From NCBI GenBank assembly GCA_025800385.1, contig JAOXRS010000156.1, positions 1-64,000 on the forward strand: a stretch of DNA of 64,000 nt, given 5' to 3'. Below are positions 18,997 through 28,654 of the stretch, piece after piece; the stretch's first letter is position 1, and each line of letters opens with the position of its first letter. Both the position numbers and the translations under genes were made by a program. Under the pieces are notes generated by a model, which made no database searches, had not been told where the DNA came from, and saw only the letters and a program-made list of their open reading frames with translations. The stretch comes from Candidatus Albibeggiatoa sp. nov. NOAA. Its GTDB lineage: Bacteria; Pseudomonadota; Gammaproteobacteria; Beggiatoales; Beggiatoaceae.

Positions 18997-19159
18997 GTTG
19001 GTTTGCTATATTCAAAAATTTAAATTATCAAGGAAGCGGCTAGGATTATCAACCAAGTGGCTTAATGAGTGTAGATATTTCAAGTTTATAACCCTGATTT
19101 CCAAATCAGATTACATTTGTCTATAATCTCATTAAATAATCTTAAAGATTTAGCCTATT

Positions 19160-19765
19160 GTGCATCATAAAACAAAAACAAAACGTTATCAGGCGGTGGT
19201 GATCGGCTCATCGGCGGGAGGTATTCAGGCATTGACAGCGGTTTTGTCGCCATTGCCTAAGGATTTCCCTTTACCGATTATTATCGTGCAGCATTTGCAT
19301 CCCCATTCGAATAGTTATCTCGCGCGGATTTTAGAGCATCATAGCCAATTACGCGTCAAGCAAGCCGATGAAAAAGAGCCGATTTTAAATGGTTGGGTTT
19401 ACGTTGCACCGCCTGCTTATCACTTGCTGATTGAAGAAGATCGCACCTTTTCACTTTCCATCGATCAACCTGTAAAATTCGCCCGCCCTTCGGTTGATGT
19501 GCTATTTGAAACCGCAACTTATGCATATCGAGAAAATTTAATCGGGATCATTCTGACTGGTGCAAATAATGATGGCTGTGATGGCGCGAAGAGAATCAAA
19601 GACATGGGTGGTTATATGATTGTACAAGACCCTAAAACGGCCGTGGCTGCTTCGATGCCTGAATCAGCAATTCAACATGCGGAAATAGATAAAGTCGTGC
19701 CTTTGTATAATATCGGTGAATATTTGTTACAACTGGTCAACCAATCTAATCGTATTTTGAAATAA
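19160..19765 (+). CDS. CheB-type methylesterase domain protein, no receiver domain
   Basis: A 201-residue stand-alone CheB catalytic domain. The triad is S18 in GSSAGGIQ, H45 in IVQHLHP and D138 in TGANNDGCDGA. VYVAPPAYHLL and AASMPESAIQ are also CheB signatures. CheB removes glutamate methyl esters from chemoreceptors. Here the N-terminal phospho-receiver domain that normally gates activity is missing, and no chemotaxis genes are near. The start is GTG 19160 with no clear ribosome binding site. It may serve a hybrid sensory system or an unlinked chemosensory cluster. Confidence 0.85.
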   Translation: MHHKTKTKRYQAVVIGSSAGGIQALTAVLSPLPKDFPLPIIIVQHLHPHSNSYLARILEHHSQLRVKQADEKEPILNGWVYVAPPAYHLLIEEDRTFSLSIDQPVKFARPSVDVLFETATYAYRENLIGIILTGANNDGCDGAKRIKDMGGYMIVQDPKTAVAASMPESAIQHAEIDKVVPLYNIGEYLLQLVNQSNRILK

Positions 19766-19921
19766 ATCATTTATCAATACATCAACCATTTCATTAACAA
19801 ACGGTGATTAATTGTTGTCAATATACTTGAATTCTCGATATAAAACCCCATAACCCGCACAAAATCCCTATCAAGCAAAAGGTTTGATTGTTTTCATTTA
19901 CATCACAATGAGTAGCAATGG

Positions 19922-20881
19922 ATGATGGATACCATAGTCAAAATACAAAGATTACGTAAAGAATTTGGTTTATTAACTGCGGTTAATGACATTTCGTTTG
20001 AAGTCAAAAAAGGTGAAGTGCTGGGGTTTTTAGGCCCTAATGGTGCGGGTAAATCCACCACCATGAAAATGATTACAGGCTTTTTAACACCAACTTCAGG
20101 TACAGTGAGTGTTGATGGCTTTGACATCACAGAACGACCTTTAGAAGTGAAAAAACGTATTGGTTATTTGCCAGAAGGTGCGCCCGCCTATCCTGACATG
20201 ACCCCATTGAGTTTCTTAAATTTCATCGGTGATATTCGTGGTTTATCCAGCAGCCAAAAACTTCAACGAATTGATGATGTGGTTTCACGGGTGAATTTAG
20301 AAAGTGTATTGTATCAGCCGATTGATACATTATCTAAAGGTTTTAAACGTCGTGTTGGTTTAGCGCAAGCGATTTTACATGATCCTGAGGTGTTGATTTT
20401 AGACGAGCCGACGGATGGTTTAGACCCGAATCAAAAACACGAAGTACGCAGTTTAATTACTCAAATGGCTGAAGAAAAAGTCATTATTTTATCAACTCAT
20501 ATTTTAGAAGAAGTGCACGCGGTTTGTAGTCGAGCGATTATTATTGCCAACGGTAAAGTGTTAGCCGATGGTACACCGAACGAATTAGAATCTGAGTCAC
20601 CTAATCATAATGCTGTCACGATTACAGTGAAGAAAACCGACAACCCAAGTGCCGTGCGTGAAACCTTACTGGCTATTCCAAATGTGCATAAATTGGAAAC
20701 GCTTGAAGAATCTGACGTATTAAGTTACCGCTTACAAGCCAAATCTAATTTACCTATTGTTGCTGAAGTCAGCCAAACCGCTTATGAAAAACAGTGGGAA
20801 ATGCTCGGTTTATCGGTTGAGTCAGGACAACTTGATGAAGTGTTCCGCACCATCACCACAACCAGCAGCCGAATCAATTAA
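19922..20881 (+). CDS. ABC transporter ATP-binding protein (GldA/CcmA-like)
   Basis: This 319-residue ATPase has Walker A GPNGAGKST (38-46), a signature region LSKGFKRRVGLAQ, Walker B VLILDEPTDGLD and switch H in LSTHILEE. A roughly 90-residue C-terminal extension (VTITVKKTDNPSAVRETL onward) is typical of ABC-2 exporters of the GldA type. It is followed 28 nt downstream by its permease. The start has ATG at 19922 and 19925; neither has a strong ribosome binding site. The substrate is unknown. Confidence 0.9.
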   Translation: MMDTIVKIQRLRKEFGLLTAVNDISFEVKKGEVLGFLGPNGAGKSTTMKMITGFLTPTSGTVSVDGFDITERPLEVKKRIGYLPEGAPAYPDMTPLSFLNFIGDIRGLSSSQKLQRIDDVVSRVNLESVLYQPIDTLSKGFKRRVGLAQAILHDPEVLILDEPTDGLDPNQKHEVRSLITQMAEEKVIILSTHILEEVHAVCSRAIIIANGKVLADGTPNELESESPNHNAVTITVKKTDNPSAVRETLLAIPNVHKLETLEESDVLSYRLQAKSNLPIVAEVSQTAYEKQWEMLGLSVESGQLDEVFRTITTTSSRIN

Positions 20882-20909
20882 TTGTCAGCATTTTTAGGGA
20901 GTTTGTGTC

Positions 20910-21641
20910 ATGAATACATGGGTTTTATTTAAGCGTGAACTAAGCAGCTATTTCGCTACACCAATTGCTTACGTGTTCATCATTATTTTCTTATTTTTAA
21001 GCGGTATTTTCACGTTTTACATTGGTAATTTCTTCGGACGTGGTCAAGCGGACTTGGTTGCATTTTTTAATTTCCATCCTTGGTTATACCTGTTTTTAAT
21101 TCCTGCATTGGCGATGCGACTGTGGGCAGAAGAGCGTAAAAGTGGTTCAATCGAATTGCTACTCACGTTGCCTGTTACGGTGACTGAAGCGGTATTAGGT
21201 AAATTCTTTGCAGCATGGGCGTTTACTGCAATCAGCTTGGCTTTAACTTTCCCAATGTGGATTACGGTGAATTACTTAGGTAATCCTGATAACCTTGTTA
21301 TTTTCGCTAGCTATATCGGCAGCTTGCTGATGGCAGGTGGCTTTTTAGCAATTGGCTCTTGCATGTCAGCATTGACTAAAAATCAGGTGATTGCATTCGT
21401 GGTGAGCGTGGTTGCATGTTTAGGCTTTATTTTGGCAGGTTTCCCATTGGTGTTAGATTTCTTCAGCGGTTGGGTACCTCATATCGTGGTGCAAACCATT
21501 AGTTCTTTTAGCTTTTTAACTCATTTCCAAGCAATTAGTAAAGGCGTGATTGATTTACGCGATATTATTTACTTTGCTTCAGTGATTACATTCTGGTTAT
21601 TTGCGACTGTGATCTTTATTGAGATGAAGAAAGCGGATTAA
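20910..21641 (+). CDS. ABC-2 type permease (GldF-like)
   Basis: A 243-residue inner-membrane permease with six hydrophobic segments. The N-terminal FKRELSSYFATPIAYVFI and PALAMRLWAEERKSGSIELL are signatures of the GldF/NosY-like ABC-2 group. It pairs with the upstream ATPase; GGGAG lies before the ATG. In many proteobacteria a GldG-like periplasmic gene and a DUF4340 gene follow; here a terminator follows instead, so the transporter is a minimal two-gene unit. Confidence 0.9.
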   Translation: MNTWVLFKRELSSYFATPIAYVFIIIFLFLSGIFTFYIGNFFGRGQADLVAFFNFHPWLYLFLIPALAMRLWAEERKSGSIELLLTLPVTVTEAVLGKFFAAWAFTAISLALTFPMWITVNYLGNPDNLVIFASYIGSLLMAGGFLAIGSCMSALTKNQVIAFVVSVVACLGFILAGFPLVLDFFSGWVPHIVVQTISSFSFLTHFQAISKGVIDLRDIIYFASVITFWLFATVIFIEMKKAD

Positions 21642-21663
21642 TTGCCAACTCTTTCTCATAATG

Positions 21664-21702
21664 AAAAGCCTGCTACAGCATCAAGTTGAGTAGGCTTTTT
21701 TT
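21664..21702 (+). terminator. Rho-independent terminator after ABC permease
   Basis: AAAGCCTGCT (21665-21674) pairs with AGTAGGCTTT with one wobble around a 14-nt loop, and a run of T follows to 21702. Confidence 0.85.
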
Positions 21703-21850
21703 ATATCTACTGAACCAAAATAAGCTGTCTTAAAATGCCCGAAAAATAGAATCAATGAACGATAAAAAATATTGTTTTGAGACCGCGCTCCATTTCTATA
21801 ATAATCCTTGTAGTAACATGGTTTTGTTGTAAACACTGTTGGAGGATGTT

Positions 21851-22669
21851 ATGCGTATTTATCAATTACTCATTTCACTATTTTTGTTATTTAACCTAAA
21901 CATAGCCGCAGCAGGACAAGTGTTAGTACTGGTGCATGGCTATTGGAGCGAAGGCAGCGGGTGGCGAACGGCTGGCATCGTGCCACATTTACAACAGGCA
22001 GGCTGGCAAGATCAAGGACACTTATTCCCCAATGCAGCACTTCCCCCAACAGGCGCGGCCTATCCTTCAGACCGTCATTTATATACCATTACATTACCTT
22101 CAGAAGCTCCTTTACCGATACAAGCCCAATGGTTAGATTACTTTTTAACAGGGATTCAGAAAGCCCATACTGACGATGATATGATTTTAGTGGGGCATTC
22201 CTTAGGTGGCGTGGTTGCACGCTTAAGCATGGTTAATGGACAGTTTCCAGTTAAAGGCTTGATTACGATTGCCAGTCCGCATTTAGGTACGGATAAAGCT
22301 GAGATCGGAAAATGGATTGCAGACAGTCCATTAAGTTGGGTTACACCATTGGTCGGATTAGATACAATAAACCGCTCTCGTAACCTATACTGGGATGTGA
22401 GCCGAGAATATCCCGCGATGCCATTGTTTCATTTGAATCGCACCCCACATCCTAAAGCACGTTATATTTCAATTGTTCGCGCCAATGAATCCAATTTTTG
22501 GACGGCATTAGTACCCGCTTATAGCCAAGACATGAACAATGTACCTGCTTTGCATGGTCGGGCGATTACCATACCTAGCGGCGGCGGACATTATTTACAA
22601 CCTGCGGATGGTGTTGCCTTAGTTAATTTACTTGCAACCCACTTCCCTGAATCGGAGACCTCTGACTAA
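21851..22669 (+). CDS. Secreted alpha/beta-hydrolase, lipase-like
   Basis: A 272-residue hydrolase with signal peptide (LLISLFLLFNLNIAAA). LVLVHGYWSEGSGW forms the oxyanion region, and the nucleophile elbow is GHSLGGVVAR with ITIASPHLGTDKAE after it. The likely catalytic histidine is in GGGHYLQPADG near the C-terminus. This pattern fits triacylglycerol lipase/PGAP1-like esterases acting in the periplasm or outside. ATG 21851 is chosen over the in-frame TTG 21839 because GGAGG lies five bases before it. The next gene begins three bases after its stop. Confidence 0.85.
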   Translation: MRIYQLLISLFLLFNLNIAAAGQVLVLVHGYWSEGSGWRTAGIVPHLQQAGWQDQGHLFPNAALPPTGAAYPSDRHLYTITLPSEAPLPIQAQWLDYFLTGIQKAHTDDDMILVGHSLGGVVARLSMVNGQFPVKGLITIASPHLGTDKAEIGKWIADSPLSWVTPLVGLDTINRSRNLYWDVSREYPAMPLFHLNRTPHPKARYISIVRANESNFWTALVPAYSQDMNNVPALHGRAITIPSGGGHYLQPADGVALVNLLATHFPESETSD

Positions 22670-22671
22670 CT

Positions 22672-23529
22672 GTGCCTTCACAATTTACCTTGGCCGTATT
22701 TTTTGTACTGACGGCTGAACTCTCCTTTACCTCGATGGCTGTCGTAGTCAAAATGGCAGCCTCTCATCTTCCTAATGAATCAATTGTTTTTTTCCGCAAT
22801 TTTTTCGTGATGCTATTTTTACTACCGTGGATATTACCTAAAACCAAACAAACCCTTGCCACGGATATTCCACATTTACACATTTTGCGCTCGCTATCTG
22901 GCTTAAGTTCCATGTATTGTTATTACTATGCGATTGGCAATATTCCGCTGAGTGAAGCCGCATTATTAAAACAAACCTCACCGTTTTTTATTCCGTTTAT
23001 TACTTTTTTCTGGTTTGGCGAACGGATTTATATGATGACCGCTTGGGCAATTTTATTAGGCTTTATCGGTGTGGTGATTATTTTACGTCCTGATGCTGAT
23101 GTTTCCTCTGTGGCATGGATTGGGGTTGTCGGTAGCATGTTTGCCGCTTTGAGTAAATCCAGCATCCGCCGTATGTCCGCGACAGAGCCAAGTATTCGCA
23201 TCGTATTTTATTTTACGACCATTGGCGCGATCGTATCAGCGATTCCCATGACATGGGCTTGGGTCACACCTGACGCTCATGCTTTGCTATTAATGTTTTT
23301 GCTGGCGGTTTTCGGTACAATTGCCCAGCTTTGTATGACCAAAGGTTTTAAACTCGCGCCCACGTCTCAATTAGCTGTATTTACCTATGCATCGATTATT
23401 TTTGCTACTATATACGGTTGGATTTTTTGGCAAGAATGGATTGATTACCGCTTTTTTATAGGCGCGATATTGATTTTTGCAGCGGGCGTGTTGATTACAT
23501 CTACCCATAGACGCTATGCTAAAACATGA
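22672..23529 (+). CDS. DMT superfamily (EamA) transporter
   Basis: A 285-residue inner-membrane protein with about ten hydrophobic segments arranged as two EamA repeats (roughly 10-140 and 150-280). LRSLSGLSSMYCYYYAIGNIP and EAALLKQTSPFFIPF are typical of the S-adenosylmethionine or carboxylate-type DMT exporters. The start is GTG 22672, directly after the lipase stop, suggesting co-transcription. The substrate cannot be inferred. Confidence 0.87.
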   Translation: MPSQFTLAVFFVLTAELSFTSMAVVVKMAASHLPNESIVFFRNFFVMLFLLPWILPKTKQTLATDIPHLHILRSLSGLSSMYCYYYAIGNIPLSEAALLKQTSPFFIPFITFFWFGERIYMMTAWAILLGFIGVVIILRPDADVSSVAWIGVVGSMFAALSKSSIRRMSATEPSIRIVFYFTTIGAIVSAIPMTWAWVTPDAHALLLMFLLAVFGTIAQLCMTKGFKLAPTSQLAVFTYASIIFATIYGWIFWQEWIDYRFFIGAILIFAAGVLITSTHRRYAKT

Positions 23530-23593
23530 GGTTGGTGTGTTGTCCACCATCAATTTACCATGTACATAATTAAAATATAAGTTGGATATTTGA

Positions 23594-24040
23594 ATGGAAA
23601 GTGCTGATTTGAAACGGTTGGGTTTAAAAGTAACCCATCCACGTATGAAAATTTTAGAATTACTCGAAACCAGTAAAGCCCGTCACATGAGTGCGGAAGA
23701 AGTGTATAAAGCACTCTCTAATGCGGGTGAAGAAATTGGTTTAGCGACCGTGTATCGTGTTTTAACCCAATTTGAAACTGCAGGTTTAGTCATTCGGCAT
23801 TACTTTGAAAACGGCCGAATTTCTGTATTTGAATTAGCTGAGACCAATCACCACGATCATTTGCTGTGTGTCAAATGTGGTAAAATCGTAGAGTTCAATG
23901 ACGATATTATTGAAGAACGGCAGAAGGCTATTGCAGAACAACATGGCTTCAAAATTAAAGATCATTGCCTATATATTTATGCTGAATGTGAAAACTATAA
24001 AAACTGTGAGCATTATGAACAATATCTACAAAACCAGTGA
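23594..24040 (+). CDS. fur: Ferric uptake regulator
   Basis: This 148-residue Fur represses iron-acquisition genes with Fe2+. The winged-helix N-terminus carries LGLKVTHPRMKILELLE and GLATVYRVLTQFETAGLV. The metal site HHDH lies at 86-89, and C92/C95 (CVKC) with C132/C138 give the structural zinc site. The length and all cysteine pairs match Gammaproteobacteria Fur rather than Zur or PerR. It stands alone with its own 64-nt upstream gap. Confidence 0.95.
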   Translation: MESADLKRLGLKVTHPRMKILELLETSKARHMSAEEVYKALSNAGEEIGLATVYRVLTQFETAGLVIRHYFENGRISVFELAETNHHDHLLCVKCGKIVEFNDDIIEERQKAIAEQHGFKIKDHCLYIYAECENYKNCEHYEQYLQNQ

Positions 24041-24163
24041 TGTAAGGTAACAATAGTGTCTTGATTGTATAGGCATTGGTTTTGCGTAGCCTTGAAGCAC
24101 CTATTAGAAATGAACGACTTTTGACCGTGTTCATAAACCCTTACTCATGTTCGGAGATGTTTT

Positions 24164-25060
24164 ATGCTTGATTTTTTGCTAGAAATGCCAATGGGAGAGT
24201 TTCTCATCTACTTTGGCTTATTTGCAATAACATGTATCGCAGTTGGCTGGTTCTGGGTCAATGCTGATGGCTCAAGCCAATATAAATTACCAGCAGAAGA
24301 CGAACTGACTTCCTTCGAATTAGCTGCATTACGTGATGGCCGCACAGGTGTGATTCATACAGCCTTGTTTAACTTATGGCATCGGGGTTTATTGGCAAGC
24401 GACAGAAATAGTGCAAATCCAAAAGTGCAGCGGGTCAATGTCACCACAGAGAATCCCAACGGTGAAATTGAGGATGCGATCTATCAATTTACATGGACTG
24501 CTCGCAGACCCACAGAATATTTTACCGATACCGCGCTACGCAAAAAGCTTGACCCATTGATTCGACCCATAAATCGTAAATTGGAAAAAATGCATCTTAA
24601 ATTTAAAGAAGATCATCTTGATCGTGCATCAATTGCCAAATTTGTGATTTTAGCACTGATATTCGCAGCAGCCGGTGCAAAAATCTATCACAGCATGTTT
24701 GCAGATGAACCGTTTATTTTTATTTTAGCGGCTTTAGTAGTTGCTGTCGGTGCAACCCATTACTTGATTAAACCCAGTCGTAATACCCGTTTAGGGCTGA
24801 TTCATGTCAGGAAAATGCAGGAGCGTTTTGCATGGGCAAGGGGTGAAAATCCGAATGATGGTTTAGACCCAGCGTTGCGAGTGGCCATTTTTGGTATTTC
24901 AGCATTAAGCGGTATTACCATGTTTGCCTCTTTCCAAAATACCTTTGCAACTACAGAAACCATCGGCGCGGCAACGGGTGGTTGTGGGCTTGGTGGTTGT
25001 GCTGGCGGTGGTGGAGGCTGCGGAGGTGGTGGAGGCTGCGGAGGCGGTGGTGGTAGTTAA
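24164..25060 (+). CDS. TIGR04222-like membrane protein with Gly/Cys-rich tail
   Basis: A 298-residue protein. An N-terminal transmembrane segment (residues 11-30) precedes a domain with ELAALRDGRTGVIHTALFNL, the signature of the TIGR04222 family. Two further hydrophobic segments lie near 163-200. The last 27 residues are almost only glycine and cysteine (GGCGLGGCAGGGGG then repeats of CGGGGG), a known but unexplained feature of this family. CGGAGATG lies before the ATG. Function is unknown. No partner gene is evident; phaC lies 103 nt downstream. Confidence 0.8.
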   Translation: MLDFLLEMPMGEFLIYFGLFAITCIAVGWFWVNADGSSQYKLPAEDELTSFELAALRDGRTGVIHTALFNLWHRGLLASDRNSANPKVQRVNVTTENPNGEIEDAIYQFTWTARRPTEYFTDTALRKKLDPLIRPINRKLEKMHLKFKEDHLDRASIAKFVILALIFAAAGAKIYHSMFADEPFIFILAALVVAVGATHYLIKPSRNTRLGLIHVRKMQERFAWARGENPNDGLDPALRVAIFGISALSGITMFASFQNTFATTETIGAATGGCGLGGCAGGGGGCGGGGGCGGGGGS

Positions 25061-25163
25061 ACAAAACAAAATAATTAACATCATAACTATAAATAATCAT
25101 AATACATAGCTATAATACCTGACGGATTTGCATACATTAAGATTGCTAAACGGAGACCTTAGA

Positions 25164-26915
25164 ATGAGTGTACCGCCAAACTTTACTAATCCTGAAGAAG
25201 TCATCAAAGCATTTAATCAACAAGCGAGTGAATTATTAGGCGGTTTTGCCTCAAGCCAAGCCCAAGAAATGGTTAAAGAGTTTAGCCAAGCGTGGAATGC
25301 AATTGCACAGCAAGCAATGGAAAATCCACAAGAATGGCTACAAATGATGGCGAAGTATCAGCAAGAACAACTCAATTTATGGGGACAGTTATTTAACGTC
25401 AATGTTGATGCTATCCCAGGTATTACCAAATTAGAACCAGAACGTGGTGACCGTCGTTTTTCTGCGAAAGAATGGAATGAAAACCCTGTATTTGATTACA
25501 TTAAGCAATCTTACTTATTAGCTTCTAAGTCATTGACGCAGTGGTCTGAATACGCACATTTAGATGAAGAAAACAAGCGTAAATTAGAGTTCTATACGAA
25601 GTACTTCATCGATGCGATGTCTCCTACTAACTTCGCGGTCACTAACCCAGAAGTCATGCGTGAAGCAGTGGATTCTAAAGGTCAAAGTTTATTAAACGGT
25701 TTACGTAATTTGCTCGAAGACATGGGCAAAGGTCGTATCACCATGACTGACGAGTCTGCGTTTGAATTGGGCAAAAACATCGGTGCGAGTGAAGGTGCTG
25801 TTGTTTACCAAAACCGTATGATGCAACTTATTCAGTACAAACCAACCACTGAAAAAGTCTCTGACCGTCCTTTATTGATCGTACCGCCTTCAATCAACAA
25901 GTTCTATATTTTAGACTTACAACCTGCGAACTCTTTTGTTAAATATGCAGTGGATCAAGGTAACACAGTATTTTTGATTTCTTGGGTTAACCCTGATGAA
26001 TCAATGAAAGACACGCGTTGGGATGACTATTTAGAAGACGGCATTATTGAAGCCACTAAAATCATTCAAGAAATCACAGGTGCGAAGAAATTAAACACCG
26101 TTTCTTGGTGCGTTGGCGGTACATTATTGTCTTCTGCATTAGCGGTTATGCACGCGAAGAAAATGCACACGAGCATCGCATCAGCGACATTCTTCACTAC
26201 GATGTTAGACTTCACTGACGTAGGTGATTTACGTGTATTCATCGACGAAGGTCAAGTTGCACAGCGCGAAGCACAATTAAAACAATCTGGTATTTTATCG
26301 GGTAAAGACTTGGCTTTAGCGTTCTCAATGATCCGTGCCAATGACTTAATTTGGTCTTACGTGGTGAATAACTACTTGAAAGGTCAAAGTCCTGCGCCAT
26401 TTGATATTTTATATTGGAACAGCGATCCAACCAACTTACCTGCGAACATGTACAGCGATTACTTACGTAACTTGTACTTAGAAAATAAATTAATTCAGAA
26501 AAATGCCTTAGAAATGTGCGGTGTGCCAATTGATTTAACTACAATTAAAACACCTTCTTATTTCTTATCTACAATTGACGATCATATCGCGCCTTGGAAA
26601 TCCACATTCACAGGTACAGAATTGTTCTCTGGCAGCATCGAATTCGTATTAGGTGCAAGTGGTCACATTGCGGGTGTTATCAATCCTCCTGCGAAGAACA
26701 AACGTAACTTCTGGCATGGTGGTGAATTAGGCAAAGGTTGCGACCATTGGTTAGAAACGGCGAAATCTGAAAAAGGTAGCTGGTGGAATCACTGGAGTGC
26801 TTGGTTGAAGAAACGTGGTGGTACTGAAGTTGCCGCACCAGCCGCTTTAGGTAATGATAAATATAAAGAACTTGAAGCAGCACCGGGTAGTTATGTAAAA
26901 GAGCGTATTGTTTAA
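25164..26915 (+). CDS. phaC: Class I poly(3-hydroxyalkanoate) synthase
   Basis: This 583-residue enzyme polymerises 3-hydroxyacyl-CoA into storage PHA on granules. An N-terminal PhaC_N domain with RRFSAKEWNENPVFDYIKQSY precedes the alpha/beta fold. The triad is C316 in SWCVGGT, D473 in TIDDHIAPW and H501 in GASGHIAGVINPP. GGAG lies eight bases before ATG 25164, which is preferred over the in-frame TTG 25128. No phaA, phaB or phasin gene is in the window. A terminator follows. Confidence 0.95.
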   Translation: MSVPPNFTNPEEVIKAFNQQASELLGGFASSQAQEMVKEFSQAWNAIAQQAMENPQEWLQMMAKYQQEQLNLWGQLFNVNVDAIPGITKLEPERGDRRFSAKEWNENPVFDYIKQSYLLASKSLTQWSEYAHLDEENKRKLEFYTKYFIDAMSPTNFAVTNPEVMREAVDSKGQSLLNGLRNLLEDMGKGRITMTDESAFELGKNIGASEGAVVYQNRMMQLIQYKPTTEKVSDRPLLIVPPSINKFYILDLQPANSFVKYAVDQGNTVFLISWVNPDESMKDTRWDDYLEDGIIEATKIIQEITGAKKLNTVSWCVGGTLLSSALAVMHAKKMHTSIASATFFTTMLDFTDVGDLRVFIDEGQVAQREAQLKQSGILSGKDLALAFSMIRANDLIWSYVVNNYLKGQSPAPFDILYWNSDPTNLPANMYSDYLRNLYLENKLIQKNALEMCGVPIDLTTIKTPSYFLSTIDDHIAPWKSTFTGTELFSGSIEFVLGASGHIAGVINPPAKNKRNFWHGGELGKGCDHWLETAKSEKGSWWNHWSAWLKKRGGTEVAAPAALGNDKYKELEAAPGSYVKERIV

Positions 26916-26943
26916 TCTTATAGCCCTAAAGTAGTTTAAAAAA

Positions 26944-26978
26944 GCTGACAATCTTAATACGGGGTTGTCGGCTTTTTT
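26944..26978 (+). terminator. Rho-independent terminator after phaC
   Basis: GCTGACAA (26944-26951) pairs with TTGTCGGC (26965-26972) with one wobble, then six T. Confidence 0.88.
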
Positions 26979-27159
26979 ATTTTATACTTGTGAAAACTGA
27001 AATATGGCTTTCAAATTATTATCCTCTACACACTGACTGATCCATCAATTGACATATTTCCTACCTAATTTTAAGATTCATCTTAACATCATCAAAAATT
27101 GACCACTTCGATAATTTCACTCATCTCTGCATTTATAATGATGAAACAGGTATCAAGTA

Positions 27160-27468
27160 TTGGCAGACTGGACACATCCTAAAAATGACGGCTGGACTGA
27201 TATTAAATATGATTTTGGCCTTGATGAAGATGCATCTAAACGTGTGAGCCATATTTTAAATGAGGCTTGCCATGTGTTTTATTATCATGCAGATGGTCAT
27301 TGGATAAAAATGTATAAAGATCGTTATGCTTCAGAATTAATGCAAGAGTTTTTATCAAACCCCAATTTAAGCAGCCGAGTTTTAAAGTGTGGTGACAGGG
27401 TGGTAAAAATGGTTGCATACCGAGCACTCGAATTAATGAAAGAAAATCAGAGCAATATTCATGAATAA
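27160..27468 (+). CDS. Small hypothetical protein upstream of patB-like gene
   Basis: A 102-residue frame beginning at TTG 27160 (MADWTHPKNDGWTDIKYDFG). The frame has a stop at 27142 and no earlier ATG, so a TTG start or a start further in must be used. It is rich in His, Tyr and charged residues with no membrane segment. No family is recognised. Its stop overlaps the ATG of the next gene by 8 nt, which favours a real, translationally coupled gene. Confidence 0.55.
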   Translation: MADWTHPKNDGWTDIKYDFGLDEDASKRVSHILNEACHVFYYHADGHWIKMYKDRYASELMQEFLSNPNLSSRVLKCGDRVVKMVAYRALELMKENQSNIHE

Positions 27469-28612
27469 TTTTGACCAAGCTGTTGAACGCCGCGATACAG
27501 ATAGTATTAAGTGGAATCATTACGAATCCGATGTATTGCCACTATGGATCGCAGACATGGATTTTCAATCTCCACAGCCTGTGATCGATGCCTTACAAAC
27601 CCGTGTCAGCGAAGGACATTATGGCTATGGACATGATAATCAAGAATTAATTGAACTGATTTGTGAACGAATGCAACGTTTATATCAGTGGACGGTTCAT
27701 CCTGATGATGTGATTTCATTACCGGGATTAGTTGGTGGATTCAATGTCGCATGCCGTGCAATTGGAGAGCAAGGTGATGCAGTTTTGGTACAAACACCAG
27801 TATATCCGCCTTTTCTCACTGCGCCTGCAAATCAACAGCGTCGACTTAATGTTTCTGAATTGGTTTTGCAAACAAAAGATGGCTTTTTAGATTATTCTAT
27901 TGATTTCGATGACTTTACACAAAAAATCCAAGATAACAGCCGTTTATTCATTTTATGTCATCCACATAATCCAATTGGTCGCGGGTTTTCACAAGCTGAA
28001 TTAACCCAAATGGCGGACATCTGTTTGCAAAATAATACGGTAATTTGTTCTGATGAAATTCATTGTGATTTGATTTTAGAAGGAAAGCACCAACCCTTTG
28101 CTAGTTTATCCCCTGAGATTGCACAACAAACCATCAGCTTATTTGCCCCGAGTAAAACCTATAATATTGCAGGTTTGGGCTATAGTTTTGCGATTATCCA
28201 AAATCCTCAATTAAAACGTTTATACAAACAAACCATGTCAGGGATTATGCCGTACGCCAACACCTTAAGTGTTATTGCCTCGCTGGCTGCTTACAAATAT
28301 TGTGATGATTGGTTGCAGGATTTGATCGTTTATTTACGCGAAAATCGAGATTTTGCTATCAACTACATTCAGCAAAAATTACCCCAGATTAAAACGACTA
28401 ACCCCACAGCAACTTATTTGTTATGGCTCGATTGTCGTGAGCTGGCATTAGATAATCCACACAAGTTTCTTTTAAATCAAGCAAAAATTGCCTTAAGTGA
28501 TGGCAAAACATTTGGGCAAGCAGGCGATGGTTTTATGCGCTTAAATTTCGGTTGTTCACGCCAAGTATTGGCCGAAAGTTTAGACCGACTGTATCACGCC
28601 TTGCAAAATTAA
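27461..28612 (+). CDS. MalY/PatB-type cystathionine beta-lyase (PLP)
   Basis: A 383-residue fold-type I PLP enzyme. The N-terminal RRDTDSIKWNHYESDVLPLW and IADMDFQSPQPV are diagnostic for the MalY/PatB group of C-S lyases. HPHNPIGRGF and the SDEIHCDLIL block follow, and the Schiff-base lysine is in SKTYNIAGLG. It cleaves cystathionine or cysteine-type thioethers to thiols, ammonia and pyruvate. The gene overlaps the small upstream frame by 8 nt. Confidence 0.9.
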   Translation: MNNFDQAVERRDTDSIKWNHYESDVLPLWIADMDFQSPQPVIDALQTRVSEGHYGYGHDNQELIELICERMQRLYQWTVHPDDVISLPGLVGGFNVACRAIGEQGDAVLVQTPVYPPFLTAPANQQRRLNVSELVLQTKDGFLDYSIDFDDFTQKIQDNSRLFILCHPHNPIGRGFSQAELTQMADICLQNNTVICSDEIHCDLILEGKHQPFASLSPEIAQQTISLFAPSKTYNIAGLGYSFAIIQNPQLKRLYKQTMSGIMPYANTLSVIASLAAYKYCDDWLQDLIVYLRENRDFAINYIQQKLPQIKTTNPTATYLLWLDCRELALDNPHKFLLNQAKIALSDGKTFGQAGDGFMRLNFGCSRQVLAESLDRLYHALQN

Positions 28613-28654
28613 GTTATTATTTAAAACGATAACGATGAGATAGAGGGTATTGTT

